Shown here one piece after another: positions 7,797 to 17,921 of a DNA stretch of 64,000 bases. The DNA comes from Amycolatopsis tucumanensis (GTDB lineage Bacteria > Actinomycetota > Actinomycetes > Mycobacteriales > Pseudonocardiaceae): positions 73,985-137,984 of the forward strand of contig NZ_JAKGSD010000020.1 of NCBI RefSeq assembly GCF_021654135.1. Reading direction: 5' to 3'. The notes beneath the pieces are model-generated. The model made no database searches and was not told the origin of the DNA. It saw only the letters and a list, made by a program, of their open reading frames with translations. The translations under genes were made by a program, and so were the position numbers. The stretch's first letter is position 1, and every line of letters starts with the position of its first letter.

Positions 7797-9685
7797 TGGC
7801 TCGGCCGGGACGCCGCAGCTACGGCGCCCGCATGCGCCAGGTGGCCGGCCAGCCCAACGCCGCCACCGGCAAGGGGCGCTACGTCGGCGTGCGCATCGCG
7901 CTCGTCGCCGTGCTCGTCCTGGCAGGTCTCAAGCTCGTGCAGGTGCAGGGCTTCCAGGCCGCGGCCCTGTCGGCGAAGGCGGAGAGCCAGCGCAGCACCA
8001 CCATCCCGATCCCGGCCAAGCGCGGGTCCATTGTGGACCGCAACAACGTCAAGCTCGCGTTCACCGTGGAAACCCGCGCGTTGTCGGTGAACCTGCGCGC
8101 CATGCGCAAGGCGTGGGACGAGGTCGCCGCGAAGAACCCGGCGGGGGGCCAGAACTACGAGACGCGCGCGGCGGACGCGGCGAAGTTCATCGCCGCCAAG
8201 CTGCCCGGCCGGGTCACCGAGGCCGAGCTGCTCGCCGACTTCCGCAAGACCACGTCGTTCACCTACCTGGTCGACGGGGTCGAGCCGTCGATCGCCGAGG
8301 AGATCACCAAGGCCTTCCCGGAGATCGGCGCCGAGGTGCGCGCCGCCCGCGAGTACCCGGGCGACACGCTGGCCTCGAACGTCGTCGGGCTGGCGAACTG
8401 GCGGATGGACGACCCCGACGTGTCCAAGCACAGCCTGCAGGGCCTGGCGGGGCTGGAGTACACGCTCAACTCCGACCTCGCCGGGCAGCCCGGCCGCTAC
8501 GTCGCGGACACCAAGCAGGGCAACGACAACGTCATCATCCCGGGCACCGAGCGGGACGTGCAGCCGGCGACCCCGGGCAACGACGTGGTGCTCACGCTCG
8601 ACTCGGACACGCAGTACTTCCTGCAGAACGCGCTGGCCGACTACGTGCGGCAGTCGCACGCCAAGGGCGCCAGCGCGGTCGTGATGGACGCGAAGACCGG
8701 CGAGATCTACGCGATCGCCGACGACGCGACGTTCGACCCGTACGACAACAAGACCTACACACAATCGCTGATGGACCTGCAGGCGGTGTCCACGCCGTTC
8801 GAGCCGGGCTCGGTGAACAAGATCGTGACCGCCACCGCGGCGATCGACCAGGGCCTGGTGACGCCCGAGTCGGTGCTGCAGGTGCCCGGCTCGCTGAAGG
8901 TCGCCGACCACACGGTCCACGACGCGTGGGTGCACGGGACGCAGAACTTCTCGGTCACCGGCATCTTCGCCAAGTCCTCGAACGTCGGGACGCTGCTGCT
9001 GGCCCAGCAGCTCGGCCCGGACAAGTACCTGGACTACCTCAAGCGCTTCGGCATCGGGCAGAGCGCGGGCCTGGGCCTGTCCGGGGAGAGCCGCGGGTTC
9101 GTGCCGCCGCGCAACACCTGGACCGGCACCACGTTCGGCAACCTGCCGATCGGGCAGGGCCTGTCGATGACCGTGGTGCAGATGACGGCGATGTACCAGG
9201 CGATCGCGAACAACGGCCTGCGGGTGCAGCCGAGCATCGTCAAGGAGGAGATCCGCCCGGACGGCACGGTGGTGCCGAAGGCCGCGCCGGAGACGACGCA
9301 GGTGGTCAGCCCGGAGACCGCGACGACGGTGCGGAACATGATGCGCGCGGTCACCCAGACCGGGAAGAACGGCAACAGCGGGACGGCCCCGACGGCGGCG
9401 CTGGAGGGCTACCAGATCTCCGGCAAGACCGGCACCGGCCAGCAGGTCAACCCGGCGACCGGGGCGTACAGCGACACGCTCTACAACATCACCTTCGCGG
9501 GGATCCTGCCCGCCGACAACCCGCGGTTCGTGGTCGGCATCCGCCTGGACGCGCCGGACACCACGCTGCCCGCGGGCCACTCGGCGGCGCCCCTGTTCCA
9601 CGACATCGCCTCGTACCTGACGCAGCGGTTCCAGATCCCGCTGTCCGAGGGCGCGGCTCCGTACGTGCCGCTCGTGCTGCCCTGA
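7793..9685 (+). CDS. ftsI: Septal peptidoglycan transpeptidase FtsI (PBP3/PbpB)
   Basis: This is a class B penicillin-binding protein of 630 aa, or 629 if the ATG at 7796 is used. It has one N-terminal transmembrane segment (about residues 35-52), a PBP dimerisation/pedestal domain and a transpeptidase domain. The active-site motifs are SVNK with the nucleophile Ser at about 340, SSN in FAKSSNVG, and KTGTG in SGKTGTGQQV. It crosslinks septal peptidoglycan as partner of FtsW, which is encoded seven genes downstream. GGGAGGG lies just upstream of the start, inside the end of ftsL. Confidence 0.96.
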   Translation: MMARPGRRSYGARMRQVAGQPNAATGKGRYVGVRIALVAVLVLAGLKLVQVQGFQAAALSAKAESQRSTTIPIPAKRGSIVDRNNVKLAFTVETRALSVNLRAMRKAWDEVAAKNPAGGQNYETRAADAAKFIAAKLPGRVTEAELLADFRKTTSFTYLVDGVEPSIAEEITKAFPEIGAEVRAAREYPGDTLASNVVGLANWRMDDPDVSKHSLQGLAGLEYTLNSDLAGQPGRYVADTKQGNDNVIIPGTERDVQPATPGNDVVLTLDSDTQYFLQNALADYVRQSHAKGASAVVMDAKTGEIYAIADDATFDPYDNKTYTQSLMDLQAVSTPFEPGSVNKIVTATAAIDQGLVTPESVLQVPGSLKVADHTVHDAWVHGTQNFSVTGIFAKSSNVGTLLLAQQLGPDKYLDYLKRFGIGQSAGLGLSGESRGFVPPRNTWTGTTFGNLPIGQGLSMTVVQMTAMYQAIANNGLRVQPSIVKEEIRPDGTVVPKAAPETTQVVSPETATTVRNMMRAVTQTGKNGNSGTAPTAALEGYQISGKTGTGQQVNPATGAYSDTLYNITFAGILPADNPRFVVGIRLDAPDTTLPAGHSAAPLFHDIASYLTQRFQIPLSEGAAPYVPLVLP

Positions 9686-9862
9686 GGTTCGCCCATCAGC
9701 GGCGGAGCCGCCCCAGCACCAGCCTCGCCCGGCGAGGCGTCGCGGGGATTGCCGTCGCTGTCCAATCGAGACACAAGCGCTAGGAGTACCGGCTCGCGGA
9801 CGGGGAAAACCACCTCGGTAACCTTCCGTGCTGTGTCGGTGGAAGCGTCTGGAAGCAGCACC

Positions 9863-11452
9863 ATGTCGCAGGAAGCGAAGGGGCGGGTACCGGACAGCCC
9901 GGTGAAGGCGGCGGTGGCGCCGCCACGGCCGACCCGCATCGAGCCGGTCCCGCTCACCACGCTCGTCGCGCGCGCGGACGCGCGCCTGGTCGGCGAGCCG
10001 CACTGGCCGGGCGACACGGTCGTCACGGGGGCCACCCTGCGGGCCCAGCACGTCCTGCCCGGCGACCTGTTCGCCGCGCTGCCGGGCGCGCGGGCGCACG
10101 GGGCGGACTTCGCCGCGGAGGCCATCGCGGCCGGGGCGGCGGCGGTGCTCACCGACGAGGCGGGCGCGGATCGGCCGGCGCTGCGCGAGGCGGGCGTCCC
10201 GGTGCTGGTGCACCCGGACCCGCGCGGGGTGCTCGGCTCGATGGCCGCCTGGATCTACGGCGAGCCGTCGCTGGAGCTCGCCGTCCTCGGCATCACCGGC
10301 ACGTCGGGCAAGACCACCACGACCTACCTGGTCGAGTCGGGCCTGCGCGCCGCCGGGCACGTGACCGGCCTGATCGGCACCATCGAGACCCGCATCGCCG
10401 GGGAGCGGCTGGCCAGCGCGTTCACCACGCCCGAGGCGCCGGACCTGCAGGCGCTGCTCGCCGTCATGGTCGAGCAGGGCGTCACGCACGTGCCGATGGA
10501 GGTGTCCAGCCACGCGCTCGCGCTGGGCCGCGTCAACGGCACCCGCTTCGCGGTCGGCGCGTTCACCAACCTCTCCCAGGACCACCTGGACTTCCACCGC
10601 GACATGGAGGAGTACTTCGCCGCCAAGTCGCTGCTGTTCGACGGCCGCTCCACCACCGAGGTGGTGTGCATCGACACCGCGTGGGGCCAGGCGCTGGTCA
10701 CGCCGCACACGATCACCGTGACCACCGAGCCGGGCGTGGACGCCAGCTGGACCGCCACGGACTTCGCCACCACCCCGACCGGTGAGCAGAGCTTCACGCT
10801 GCACTCGCCGGCCGGCCGCACCGCACGCGCCACGTTGCCGCTGCCCGGCACGTTCAACATCGCCAACGCGCTGCTGGCCGCGGCGATCCTGGAGACCTGC
10901 GGCGTCACGCTGGAGGAGACGGTCACCGGCCTGGCGCACGTGGAGGTCCCCGGCCGGATGGAGCGGGTGTACCTGGGCCAGGACTTCACCGCCGTCGTCG
11001 ACTACGCGCACAAGCCGGCCGCGGTGGCGCAGGCGCTGGACGCCCTGCGCGCCCGCACCGAGGGCCGGATCATCACCGTCCTCGGCTGCGGCGGCGACCG
11101 GGACACCGCGAAGCGCCCGATGATGGGCGAGGCCGCGGCCAAGCGCAGCGAGGTCCTCATCGTCACCGACGACAACCCGCGGTCGGAGGACCCGGCCGCG
11201 ATCCGCGCCGCGATGCTGACCGGGGCCCGCGCGGCCGGTCACGACGCGGGCGAGGTGCTGGAGATCGGCGACCGGCGCGAGGCGATCGTCAAGGCCGTCG
11301 AGCTCGCCGGGCCCGGGGACGTCGTGCTGATCGCGGGGAAGGGCCACGAGACCGGCCAGGAGGCCGCGGGCGTCGTGCACCCCTTCTCCGACCGCGACGA
11401 GCTGGCGGCGGCGATCCGGCGCCGGCTCGAAGAGAACCAGGAGACCCGTTGA
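9863..11452 (+). CDS. murE: UDP-MurNAc-L-Ala-D-Glu:meso-DAP ligase MurE
   Basis: MurE adds the third amino acid to the peptidoglycan precursor in the cytoplasm. The 529-aa protein has the three Mur ligase domains, with ATP-binding GITGTSGKTTTT. DNPR in VTDDNPRSEDP is diagnostic of meso-diaminopimelate rather than lysine specificity. The ATG at 9863 is preferred: the open frame continues upstream to 9749 but that part lacks family similarity and a ribosome site. A 177-bp gap separates it from ftsI, the longest break in this part of the operon. The gap contains a GGCGG/CCGCC hairpin but no gene. Confidence 0.96.
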   Translation: MSQEAKGRVPDSPVKAAVAPPRPTRIEPVPLTTLVARADARLVGEPHWPGDTVVTGATLRAQHVLPGDLFAALPGARAHGADFAAEAIAAGAAAVLTDEAGADRPALREAGVPVLVHPDPRGVLGSMAAWIYGEPSLELAVLGITGTSGKTTTTYLVESGLRAAGHVTGLIGTIETRIAGERLASAFTTPEAPDLQALLAVMVEQGVTHVPMEVSSHALALGRVNGTRFAVGAFTNLSQDHLDFHRDMEEYFAAKSLLFDGRSTTEVVCIDTAWGQALVTPHTITVTTEPGVDASWTATDFATTPTGEQSFTLHSPAGRTARATLPLPGTFNIANALLAAAILETCGVTLEETVTGLAHVEVPGRMERVYLGQDFTAVVDYAHKPAAVAQALDALRARTEGRIITVLGCGGDRDTAKRPMMGEAAAKRSEVLIVTDDNPRSEDPAAIRAAMLTGARAAGHDAGEVLEIGDRREAIVKAVELAGPGDVVLIAGKGHETGQEAAGVVHPFSDRDELAAAIRRRLEENQETR

Positions 11453-12918
11453 TCCCGCTGACCCTGGAGCAGATCGCCGCCGTCACCGGCGGGCGGCTGC
11501 ACCGCACCGACGGACGCGAGACGGTCACCGGCAGCGTCGAGTTCGACTCGCGCCGCCTCACCCCGGGCGGGCTGTTCGTGGCCCTGCCCGGCGAGAAGGT
11601 CGACGGGCACGCCTTCGCCGCCAAGGCGGTGGAGAGCGGCGCCGCCGGCGTGCTGGCCGCGCGCGAGGTCGACGCCCCCGCGGTGATCGTGCCGCCGCTG
11701 CCGCCCGGCCAGGCGCACGAGCGCGCGCTCGCGCTGACCGGCGACAAGGACGGCTCCGGCGCCGCCGTGCTGGCCGCGCTGGCCAAGCTGGCCCGGCACG
11801 TGGTGATCGAGCTGTCCCGCGGCGGGCTCACCGTCGTCGGGGTCACCGGCTCCTCGGGCAAGACTTCCACCAAGGACCTCATCGCGCAGCTGCTCGAGCC
11901 GATGGGCGAGACCGTCGCGCCGCCCGGGTCGTTCAACAACGAGCTGGGCCACCCGTGGACCGCCCTGCGCGCCGACGAGCGCACCCGCCACCTGGTGCTG
12001 GAGATGTCCGCCCGTGGCCCCGGCCACATCGCGCACCTCGCCGAGATCGCCCCGCCGCGCATCGGCGCCGTGCTCAACGTGGGCAGCGCCCACGTCGGCG
12101 AGTTCGGCTCGCGCGAGGCCATCGCCAAGACCAAGGGCGAACTGGTCGAGGCGCTGCCGTCGGCGGACGAGGGCGGCATCGCGGTCCTCAACCTGGACGA
12201 TCCGCTGGTCTCGGCGATGGCGAGCCGCACGACGGCCCGCGTCGTCGGCGTGGGCGAGCACCCGGACGCGCAGGTGCGCGCCGAGGACATCACCCTCGAC
12301 GAGCAGGCCCGCGCCTCCTTCCGGCTCATCACCCCGGCCGGGGAGGCGCCGGTGACGCTGTCGCTGTACGGCGAGCACCACGTCGGCAACGCGCTCACGG
12401 CCGCCGCGATCGCGCTGGAACTGGGCGCCACCGTGGAAGAGGTCGCGCAGCGCCTGTCGGCAGCCCAGCGCCGCTCCGCGCGCCGCATGGAGGTCACCAC
12501 CAGGGCCGACGGCGTCGTGGTCATGAACGACTCCTACAACGCCAACCCCGAGTCGATGCGCGCCGCGCTCAAGACGCTGGCCTCGGCCAGCCGCGGCAGG
12601 CGGTCTTGGGCGGTCCTCGGTGTGATGGGCGAACTCGGTGCCGATAGCGTGTCCGCGCACGACGAGATCGGCCGCCTCGCGGTCCGGCTCAACATCAGCA
12701 GGCTCGTGGTGGTCGGAGACGAGGCCGCCGCGATGCACCAGGGCGCCAGCCACGAGGGTTCGTGGGGTGAGGAGTCCGTGCTGGTGCCCGACGCCGCCGC
12801 CGCGATCGACCTCCTGCGCGAGCAGCTGGAACCCGGTGACGTCGTGCTCGTGAAGGCTTCGAAGGTCGCCGAGCTCTGGCTCGTCGCTGACGCACTGCTC
12901 AAGGAAGGTGTTGCGTGA
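11449..12918 (+). CDS. murF: UDP-MurNAc-tripeptide:D-Ala-D-Ala ligase MurF
   Basis: MurF attaches D-Ala-D-Ala, completing the UDP-MurNAc-pentapeptide. The 489-aa protein carries the Mur ligase P-loop GVTGSSGKTSTKDL, the central NVGSAHVGEFGS block, and the C-terminal NDSYNANPESM motif specific to MurF. It starts at TTG, overlapping the murE stop as TTGA, with GGAG about 8 bases upstream. It ends in a GTGA overlap with mraY. Confidence 0.96.
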   Translation: MIPLTLEQIAAVTGGRLHRTDGRETVTGSVEFDSRRLTPGGLFVALPGEKVDGHAFAAKAVESGAAGVLAAREVDAPAVIVPPLPPGQAHERALALTGDKDGSGAAVLAALAKLARHVVIELSRGGLTVVGVTGSSGKTSTKDLIAQLLEPMGETVAPPGSFNNELGHPWTALRADERTRHLVLEMSARGPGHIAHLAEIAPPRIGAVLNVGSAHVGEFGSREAIAKTKGELVEALPSADEGGIAVLNLDDPLVSAMASRTTARVVGVGEHPDAQVRAEDITLDEQARASFRLITPAGEAPVTLSLYGEHHVGNALTAAAIALELGATVEEVAQRLSAAQRRSARRMEVTTRADGVVVMNDSYNANPESMRAALKTLASASRGRRSWAVLGVMGELGADSVSAHDEIGRLAVRLNISRLVVVGDEAAAMHQGASHEGSWGEESVLVPDAAAAIDLLREQLEPGDVVLVKASKVAELWLVADALLKEGVA

Positions 12919-14003
12919 TCAGCATTCTGATCGCGGCCGCGATCGGTCTCCTGGTCTCCATCCTGCTCACGCCCTACCTCATCCGGGTCTTCTCCCGGCA
13001 GGGCTTCGGCCAGGAGATCCGCGAGGAGGGCCCGCAGGGCCACAAGTCCAAGCGCGGCACGCCCACGATGGGCGGGGTCGCGATCATCATCGCGATGGTG
13101 GTCGGCTACTTCGCCGCGCACCTGATGAACTGGATCGGCTCCGGCAGCTCCGCGAACGACGGCCCGTCCGCGTCCGGCCTGCTGGTGCTGTTCCTCGCGG
13201 TCGGCCTCGGCGTGGTGGGGTTCCTCGACGACTTCATCAAGATCCGCAAGCAACGCAACCTGGGGCTGAACAAGACCGCGAAGCTGGTCGGCCAGCTCGT
13301 GGTCGCGGTCGCCTTCGGCATCCTGGCGCTGCAGTTCGCCGACCGCTACGGCCTCACCCCGGCCTCGCGGAACCTCAGCTACGTGCGTGACCTCGCGCTG
13401 ATCACCTTCCCCGCGGTGATCTTCGTGATCTTCTGCTACGTGGTCATCTCCGGCTGGTCGAACGCGGTGAACTTCACCGACGGCCTGGACGGGCTGGCAG
13501 GCGGCACCTCGGCGATGGTGCTGGCCACCTACGTGGTGATCGCGTTCTGGCAGGCCCGCCTGTCCTGCGTGGTGACCCCGCAGGCCGCCTGCTACGACGT
13601 GCGCGACCCGCTGGACCTCGCCGTCGTCGCGGCCGCCGCGGCCGGCGCGTGCGTCGGGTTCCTCTGGTGGAACGCCGCGCCCGCCAAGATCTTCATGGGC
13701 GACACTGGTTCGCTGGCGCTGGGCGGCCTGGTCGCCGGCCTGTCCATCACCACCCGCACCGAGCTGCTCGCCATCGTCATCGGCGGCCTGTTCATGGTCG
13801 AGATGATCTCGGTGGTGCTGCAGATCGCGGTGTTCCGCACGACGCGCCGCCGCCTGTTCCGGATGGCCCCGTTCCACCACCACTTCGAGCTGGCCGGCTG
13901 GGCCGAAACCACGGTGATCATCCGGTTCTGGCTGCTCGCCGCCATCTGCTGCATGTTCGGCCTCGGCCTGTTCTACTCCGAACAGCTGGGCGCGGGAGGC
14001 TAG
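12915..14003 (+). CDS. mraY: Phospho-MurNAc-pentapeptide translocase MraY
   Basis: MraY is an integral membrane enzyme that transfers phospho-MurNAc-pentapeptide to undecaprenyl phosphate, making lipid I. The 362-aa protein has about ten transmembrane helices. Hallmark loops are FLDDFIKIRKQRNLGL, NAVNFTDGLDGLAGG, FMGDTGSLALGG and the HHHFE motif in APFHHHFELAGW, which include the Asp residues that bind Mg2+. The GTG start overlaps the murF stop. Confidence 0.97.
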   Translation: MISILIAAAIGLLVSILLTPYLIRVFSRQGFGQEIREEGPQGHKSKRGTPTMGGVAIIIAMVVGYFAAHLMNWIGSGSSANDGPSASGLLVLFLAVGLGVVGFLDDFIKIRKQRNLGLNKTAKLVGQLVVAVAFGILALQFADRYGLTPASRNLSYVRDLALITFPAVIFVIFCYVVISGWSNAVNFTDGLDGLAGGTSAMVLATYVVIAFWQARLSCVVTPQAACYDVRDPLDLAVVAAAAAGACVGFLWWNAAPAKIFMGDTGSLALGGLVAGLSITTRTELLAIVIGGLFMVEMISVVLQIAVFRTTRRRLFRMAPFHHHFELAGWAETTVIIRFWLLAAICCMFGLGLFYSEQLGAGG

Positions 14004-14005
14004 TC

Positions 14006-15400
14006 GTGTTCGCCGGACGCAACGTGCTCGTCGCCGGCGCCGGGGTCACCGGCAAATCGGCGGTGCGGGCCCTGACCGAGCGTGGCGCCCGGGTCACGGT
14101 CACCGACGGCAACGCCGAGCGGCTGGCCGAGCTGGACGGCCTGGGCGCCGAACTGGCCCCGGGCCTCACCGAACCGCCCGCGGGCACCGACCTCGTGGTC
14201 ACCAGCCCCGGATGGCGCCCGACCGCGCCGCTGCTGGTCGCCTCGGCCGCCGCCGGCATCGAGGTGATCGGCGACGTCGAGCTGGCCTGGCGCGCCTCGC
14301 GGGACCTGCCGAACCCGGCCACCTGGCTCGCGGTCACCGGCACCAACGGCAAGACCACCACGGTCGGCATGCTGGAGTCGATGCTGCGTGCCGGCGGGGT
14401 GCACGCGCTGGCCTGCGGCAACATCGGCCTGCCGGTGCTGGACGCGGTGTTCGAAGGCTACGAGGCGCTGGCGGTGGAGCTGTCCAGCTTCCAGCTGCAC
14501 TGGTCCTCGACGCTGGCCCCGCACGCCTCGGTGGTGCTCAACCTCGCCGAGGACCACCTGGACTGGCACGGCACGATGGAGTCCTACGCCGCCGCGAAGG
14601 GCACCATCCACGCCCACTCGAACGTCGTCGTGCACAACGCCGACGACCCGTGGTCGGTGCGGCTGGCCGGCGAGTACGCCCCCGCCGGGGCGAAGCGCGT
14701 CGGGTTCCGGCTGGACACCCCGCGGCCGGGCGAGCTGGGCCTGGTCGAGGACCTGCTGATCGACCGCGCCTACGGCCCGGACCCGCAGCACTCCGCCGAC
14801 GAGCTGATCTCGGTGAGCGAGGTGCGCCCGGCCGGCCCGCACAACCTCGCCAACGCCCTCGCCGCGGCCGCGCTGGCCCGCGCCTACGGCATCGACCCCG
14901 CCGGGGTCGCCAAGGGCCTGCGCGAGTTCCAGCCGGGTGCGCACCGCGCCGTCGAGGTGGGCGAGTTCGGCGGGGTCCGCTACGTCAACGACTCCAAGGC
15001 CACCAACCCGCACGCTGCCGCCGGGTCCCTGCTCGCGCACTCCAGCGTGGTGTGGATCGCGGGCGGGCAGCTCAAGGGCGCCGCGGTCGACGAGCTGGTC
15101 GAGGTGGTCGCCGGACGGCTGCGCGGGGTCGTGCTGATGGGCGCCGACGCCCCGGTGATCGCGGCCGCTCTCGCGCGACACGCGCCGGATGTCCCCGTCC
15201 ACCGGGTCGCCTCGGGTGACGATGGGGCCATGAACGAGGCGGTCTCGGTGGCCAGCGACCTGGCCCGGCCCGGTGACGTGGTGCTGCTGGCGCCCGCCGG
15301 GGCGTCCCTGGACATGTTCCGCAACTACGCCCATCGGGGTGACGCCTTCGCCGACGCGGTCCTGGCCCGTGCGACGGGGTCTGCCGATGACGGTCGTTGA
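14006..15400 (+). CDS. murD: UDP-MurNAc-L-Ala:D-Glu ligase MurD
   Basis: MurD adds D-glutamate to UDP-MurNAc-L-Ala. The 464-aa protein has an N-terminal Rossmann-like UDP-binding domain (VLVAGAGVTGKSAVRAL), the ATP P-loop VTGTNGKTTTVGM and the C-terminal NDSKATNPHA motif. The GTG at 14006 is two bases after the mraY stop. The open frame extends upstream through mraY, but that part is out of family. Its last 14 bases overlap ftsW. Confidence 0.96.
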   Translation: MFAGRNVLVAGAGVTGKSAVRALTERGARVTVTDGNAERLAELDGLGAELAPGLTEPPAGTDLVVTSPGWRPTAPLLVASAAAGIEVIGDVELAWRASRDLPNPATWLAVTGTNGKTTTVGMLESMLRAGGVHALACGNIGLPVLDAVFEGYEALAVELSSFQLHWSSTLAPHASVVLNLAEDHLDWHGTMESYAAAKGTIHAHSNVVVHNADDPWSVRLAGEYAPAGAKRVGFRLDTPRPGELGLVEDLLIDRAYGPDPQHSADELISVSEVRPAGPHNLANALAAAALARAYGIDPAGVAKGLREFQPGAHRAVEVGEFGGVRYVNDSKATNPHAAAGSLLAHSSVVWIAGGQLKGAAVDELVEVVAGRLRGVVLMGADAPVIAAALARHAPDVPVHRVASGDDGAMNEAVSVASDLARPGDVVLLAPAGASLDMFRNYAHRGDAFADAVLARATGSADDGR

Positions 15401-16811
15401 GGACAAGGAGCAGGACAGCGCGCCGCGCAGACGGGACCGGGGCGACCGGCAGAGCCCGGCGCGCGCCACGTTCACCGCGCTGACCGCGTGGCTGTCGCGC
15501 CCGCTGGCCGACTTCCACCTGGTGCTGGCGCTGACCGGCCTGCTGACGTCGATCGGCATCGTGATGGTGCTGTCGGCGTCCTCGGTGGCCTCGGTCGACC
15601 CGGACACCGGCTCCGGCGTGTACGCGCTGTTCAAGAAGCACCTGATCTTCGTGCTCACCGGGTCGGTCGTGTTCTGGGTGGCGCTGCGGATGCCGCTGAA
15701 GCGGACCCGCGCGCTGTCCTCGATGGCCGTGCTGGTGTGCCTGGTGATGCTGGCGCTGGTGCTGACGCCGCTCGGTTCGGCCGGCGGCGGCGCCCAGCGG
15801 TGGTTCGTGGTGGGCGGATTCTCGGTGCAGCCGGTCGAGTTCACCAAGGTCGCCTTCGCCCTGTGGGGCGCGCACGTGCTGGTCACCAAGTACCACGTGC
15901 TGCACCAGTGGCGGCACCTGATGGTGCCGGTGGTGCCGGTCGCGCTGCTGATGTTCGCGCTGGTCATGGCGCAGCCCAACCTGTCCGGCACGATCACGCT
16001 CGGCGTGGTGCTGATGTCGCTGCTGTGGTTCGCCGGCGCGCCCAAGCGGCTGTTCGCGGTGATCCTCGCCGGCGGCATCGCCGGTGCGGTGGTGCTGGCG
16101 CTGACCGCGTCCTACCGCATGTCGCGGGTCATGTCGTTCCTGTCGCCCGGCTCGGACACCAGCGGCGCCGCCTACCAGGCCACGCAGGCCAAGTACGCGC
16201 TGGCCGACGGCGGTCTGTTCGGCAAGGGCCTCGGGCAGGGGCCGTCGAAGTGGTCCTACCTGCCCAACGTGCAGAACGACTTCATCTTCGCGGTGATCGG
16301 CGAGGAACTCGGGTTCATCGGCTGCATCGTGGTCATCGGCCTGTTCGTCGGGCTCGCGATCGTGGGCCTCCGCATCGCCATGCGTAACCTGGACCCGTGG
16401 ATCCGGATCACCGCCGGCACGCTGACGGTGTTCACGGTGTCGCAGGCCGGGATCAACATCGGCTACGTGGTCGGGCTGCTGCCCGTCACCGGCGTGACGC
16501 TGCCGCTGATCTCGGCGGGCGGCACGTCGATCTGGGTCACCATGTTCCTGATGGGCCTGCTGGCCAACGCCGCACGGCACGAGCCGGAGTCGGTGGCGGC
16601 GCTGCGGTCGCAGGGGCCGGGCAAGTTCGGCCGTCTCCTGCGCCTGCCCGCCCCCGAGGTCTACCGGCCGCCGGCGCGGCGGCGGGGGAGCGGCCGTCCG
16701 GCACCCCGCGGTGACCGGCCCTCGGCCCGCGGGGCACGATCGGCGCAGGCGCCCGAGCGCCGGCGGTCGACGCCGGCCAGACGGGGAAGTTCAGTGCGGA
16801 GAGGGACGTAG
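15387..16811 (+). CDS. ftsW: Septal peptidoglycan polymerase FtsW
   Basis: FtsW is a SEDS-family glycosyltransferase that polymerises lipid II at the septum together with FtsI. The 474-aa protein has a charged N-terminal tail (about 45 residues), about ten transmembrane helices and the SEDS signatures around QPVEFTK, NDFIFAVIGEELGFIG and LPVTGVTLPLISAGGTS. A basic, Arg/Pro-rich cytoplasmic tail of about 75 residues extends beyond the last helix. This tail is longer than in proteobacterial FtsW, as in other actinobacteria where it contacts division partners. Confidence 0.96.
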   Translation: MTVVEDKEQDSAPRRRDRGDRQSPARATFTALTAWLSRPLADFHLVLALTGLLTSIGIVMVLSASSVASVDPDTGSGVYALFKKHLIFVLTGSVVFWVALRMPLKRTRALSSMAVLVCLVMLALVLTPLGSAGGGAQRWFVVGGFSVQPVEFTKVAFALWGAHVLVTKYHVLHQWRHLMVPVVPVALLMFALVMAQPNLSGTITLGVVLMSLLWFAGAPKRLFAVILAGGIAGAVVLALTASYRMSRVMSFLSPGSDTSGAAYQATQAKYALADGGLFGKGLGQGPSKWSYLPNVQNDFIFAVIGEELGFIGCIVVIGLFVGLAIVGLRIAMRNLDPWIRITAGTLTVFTVSQAGINIGYVVGLLPVTGVTLPLISAGGTSIWVTMFLMGLLANAARHEPESVAALRSQGPGKFGRLLRLPAPEVYRPPARRRGSGRPAPRGDRPSARGARSAQAPERRRSTPARRGSSVRRGT

Positions 16812-16817
16812 GAGCAA

Positions 16818-17921
16818 GTGAGCAAGGCGGTTACCGGCGTGGCTCCCACCGTGGTGGTGGCGGGCGGCGGCACGGCCGGACACATCGAACCCGCGCTGGC
16901 GCTGGCCGACGCCGTGCGGCGGCTGCGGCCGGACGCCACGGTGGTCGCACTCGGCACGTCCCGCGGGCTGGAGAACAAGCTGGTCCCGGCGCGCGGCTAC
17001 CCGCTGGAGCTGATCCCGCCGGTGCCGCTGCCGCGCAAGCCGACCACCGATCTGCTGCGGCTGCCGCTGAAGATCCGGGACTCGGTGAAGCAGACGCGCG
17101 AGGTGCTGGACCGGGTCGGCGCGGACGTCGTGGTCGGGTTCGGTGGCTACGTGTCGCTGCCGGCGTACTTCGCCGCGCGCGGCCGGGTGCCGATCGTGGT
17201 GCACGAGGCAAACCAGTCGCCGGGCCTGGCGAACCGGGTCGGCGCGCGCTTCGCGAAGCGGGTCGCGGTCGCGGTGCCGGGCACGCCGCTGCCGGGCGCC
17301 GAGGTCGTCGGCATCCCGCTGCGGCGGTCGATCACCTCGCTGGACCGGGCGGCGCTGCGGGCCGAGGCCCGCGCGCACTTCGGGCTCGACCCGGACGCGC
17401 CGACGCTGCTGGTGTTCGGCGGTTCGCAGGGCGCCCAGTCGATCAACAACGCGGTGTCCGGCGCGGCCAAGGAGCTGGCCGAGGCCGGGATCGGCGTGCT
17501 GCACGCGCACGGGCCGAAGAACAGCCTGGTGGTGCAGGAGTTCCCGGGCCGCCCGCCGTACGTGCCGGTGCCCTACCTGGAGCGGATGGACCTGGCCTAC
17601 GCCGCGGCCGACGTGGTGCTGTGCCGGTCCGGCGCGATGACCGCGGCCGAGGTGTCCGCGGTCGGGCTGCCCGCGGTGTTCGTGCCGCTGCCGCACGGCA
17701 ACGGCGAGCAGGCGATCAACGCCAGGCCCGCGGTGGACGCCGGCGCGGCGCTGCTGGTGCCCGACGCCGACCTGACCCCGGCGAAGGTGGCCGAGCTGGT
17801 CGTCCCGCTGGTCACCGACGCCGCCCGGGTCGCGGAGATGAGCTCGGCGGCGGTCGGGCTCGGCCACCGCGAGGCCGACGAGGTGCTGGCGCGGATCGTC
17901 CTGGAGGTGTGCGGAAAGTGA
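16818..17921 (+). CDS. murG: Undecaprenyl-PP-MurNAc-pentapeptide GlcNAc transferase MurG
   Basis: MurG is a peripheral membrane GT28 enzyme that converts lipid I to lipid II with UDP-GlcNAc. The 367-aa protein has the N-terminal glycine loop GGGTAGHIEPALAL, the second G-loop GGSQGAQSINN, and the C-terminal CRSGAMTAAEV...PHGNGEQAINA nucleotide-sugar site. The GTG start has GGAG six bases upstream. The stop overlaps the murC start as GTGA. Confidence 0.97.
   Translation: MSKAVTGVAPTVVVAGGGTAGHIEPALALADAVRRLRPDATVVALGTSRGLENKLVPARGYPLELIPPVPLPRKPTTDLLRLPLKIRDSVKQTREVLDRVGADVVVGFGGYVSLPAYFAARGRVPIVVHEANQSPGLANRVGARFAKRVAVAVPGTPLPGAEVVGIPLRRSITSLDRAALRAEARAHFGLDPDAPTLLVFGGSQGAQSINNAVSGAAKELAEAGIGVLHAHGPKNSLVVQEFPGRPPYVPVPYLERMDLAYAAADVVLCRSGAMTAAEVSAVGLPAVFVPLPHGNGEQAINARPAVDAGAALLVPDADLTPAKVAELVVPLVTDAARVAEMSSAAVGLGHREADEVLARIVLEVCGK

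Noticed and set aside
7400..11380. A very long minus-strand open frame opposite ftsL-ftsI-murE
   Set aside because: Its composition is Arg/His/Gly-rich with no domain, and it lies opposite three certain genes.
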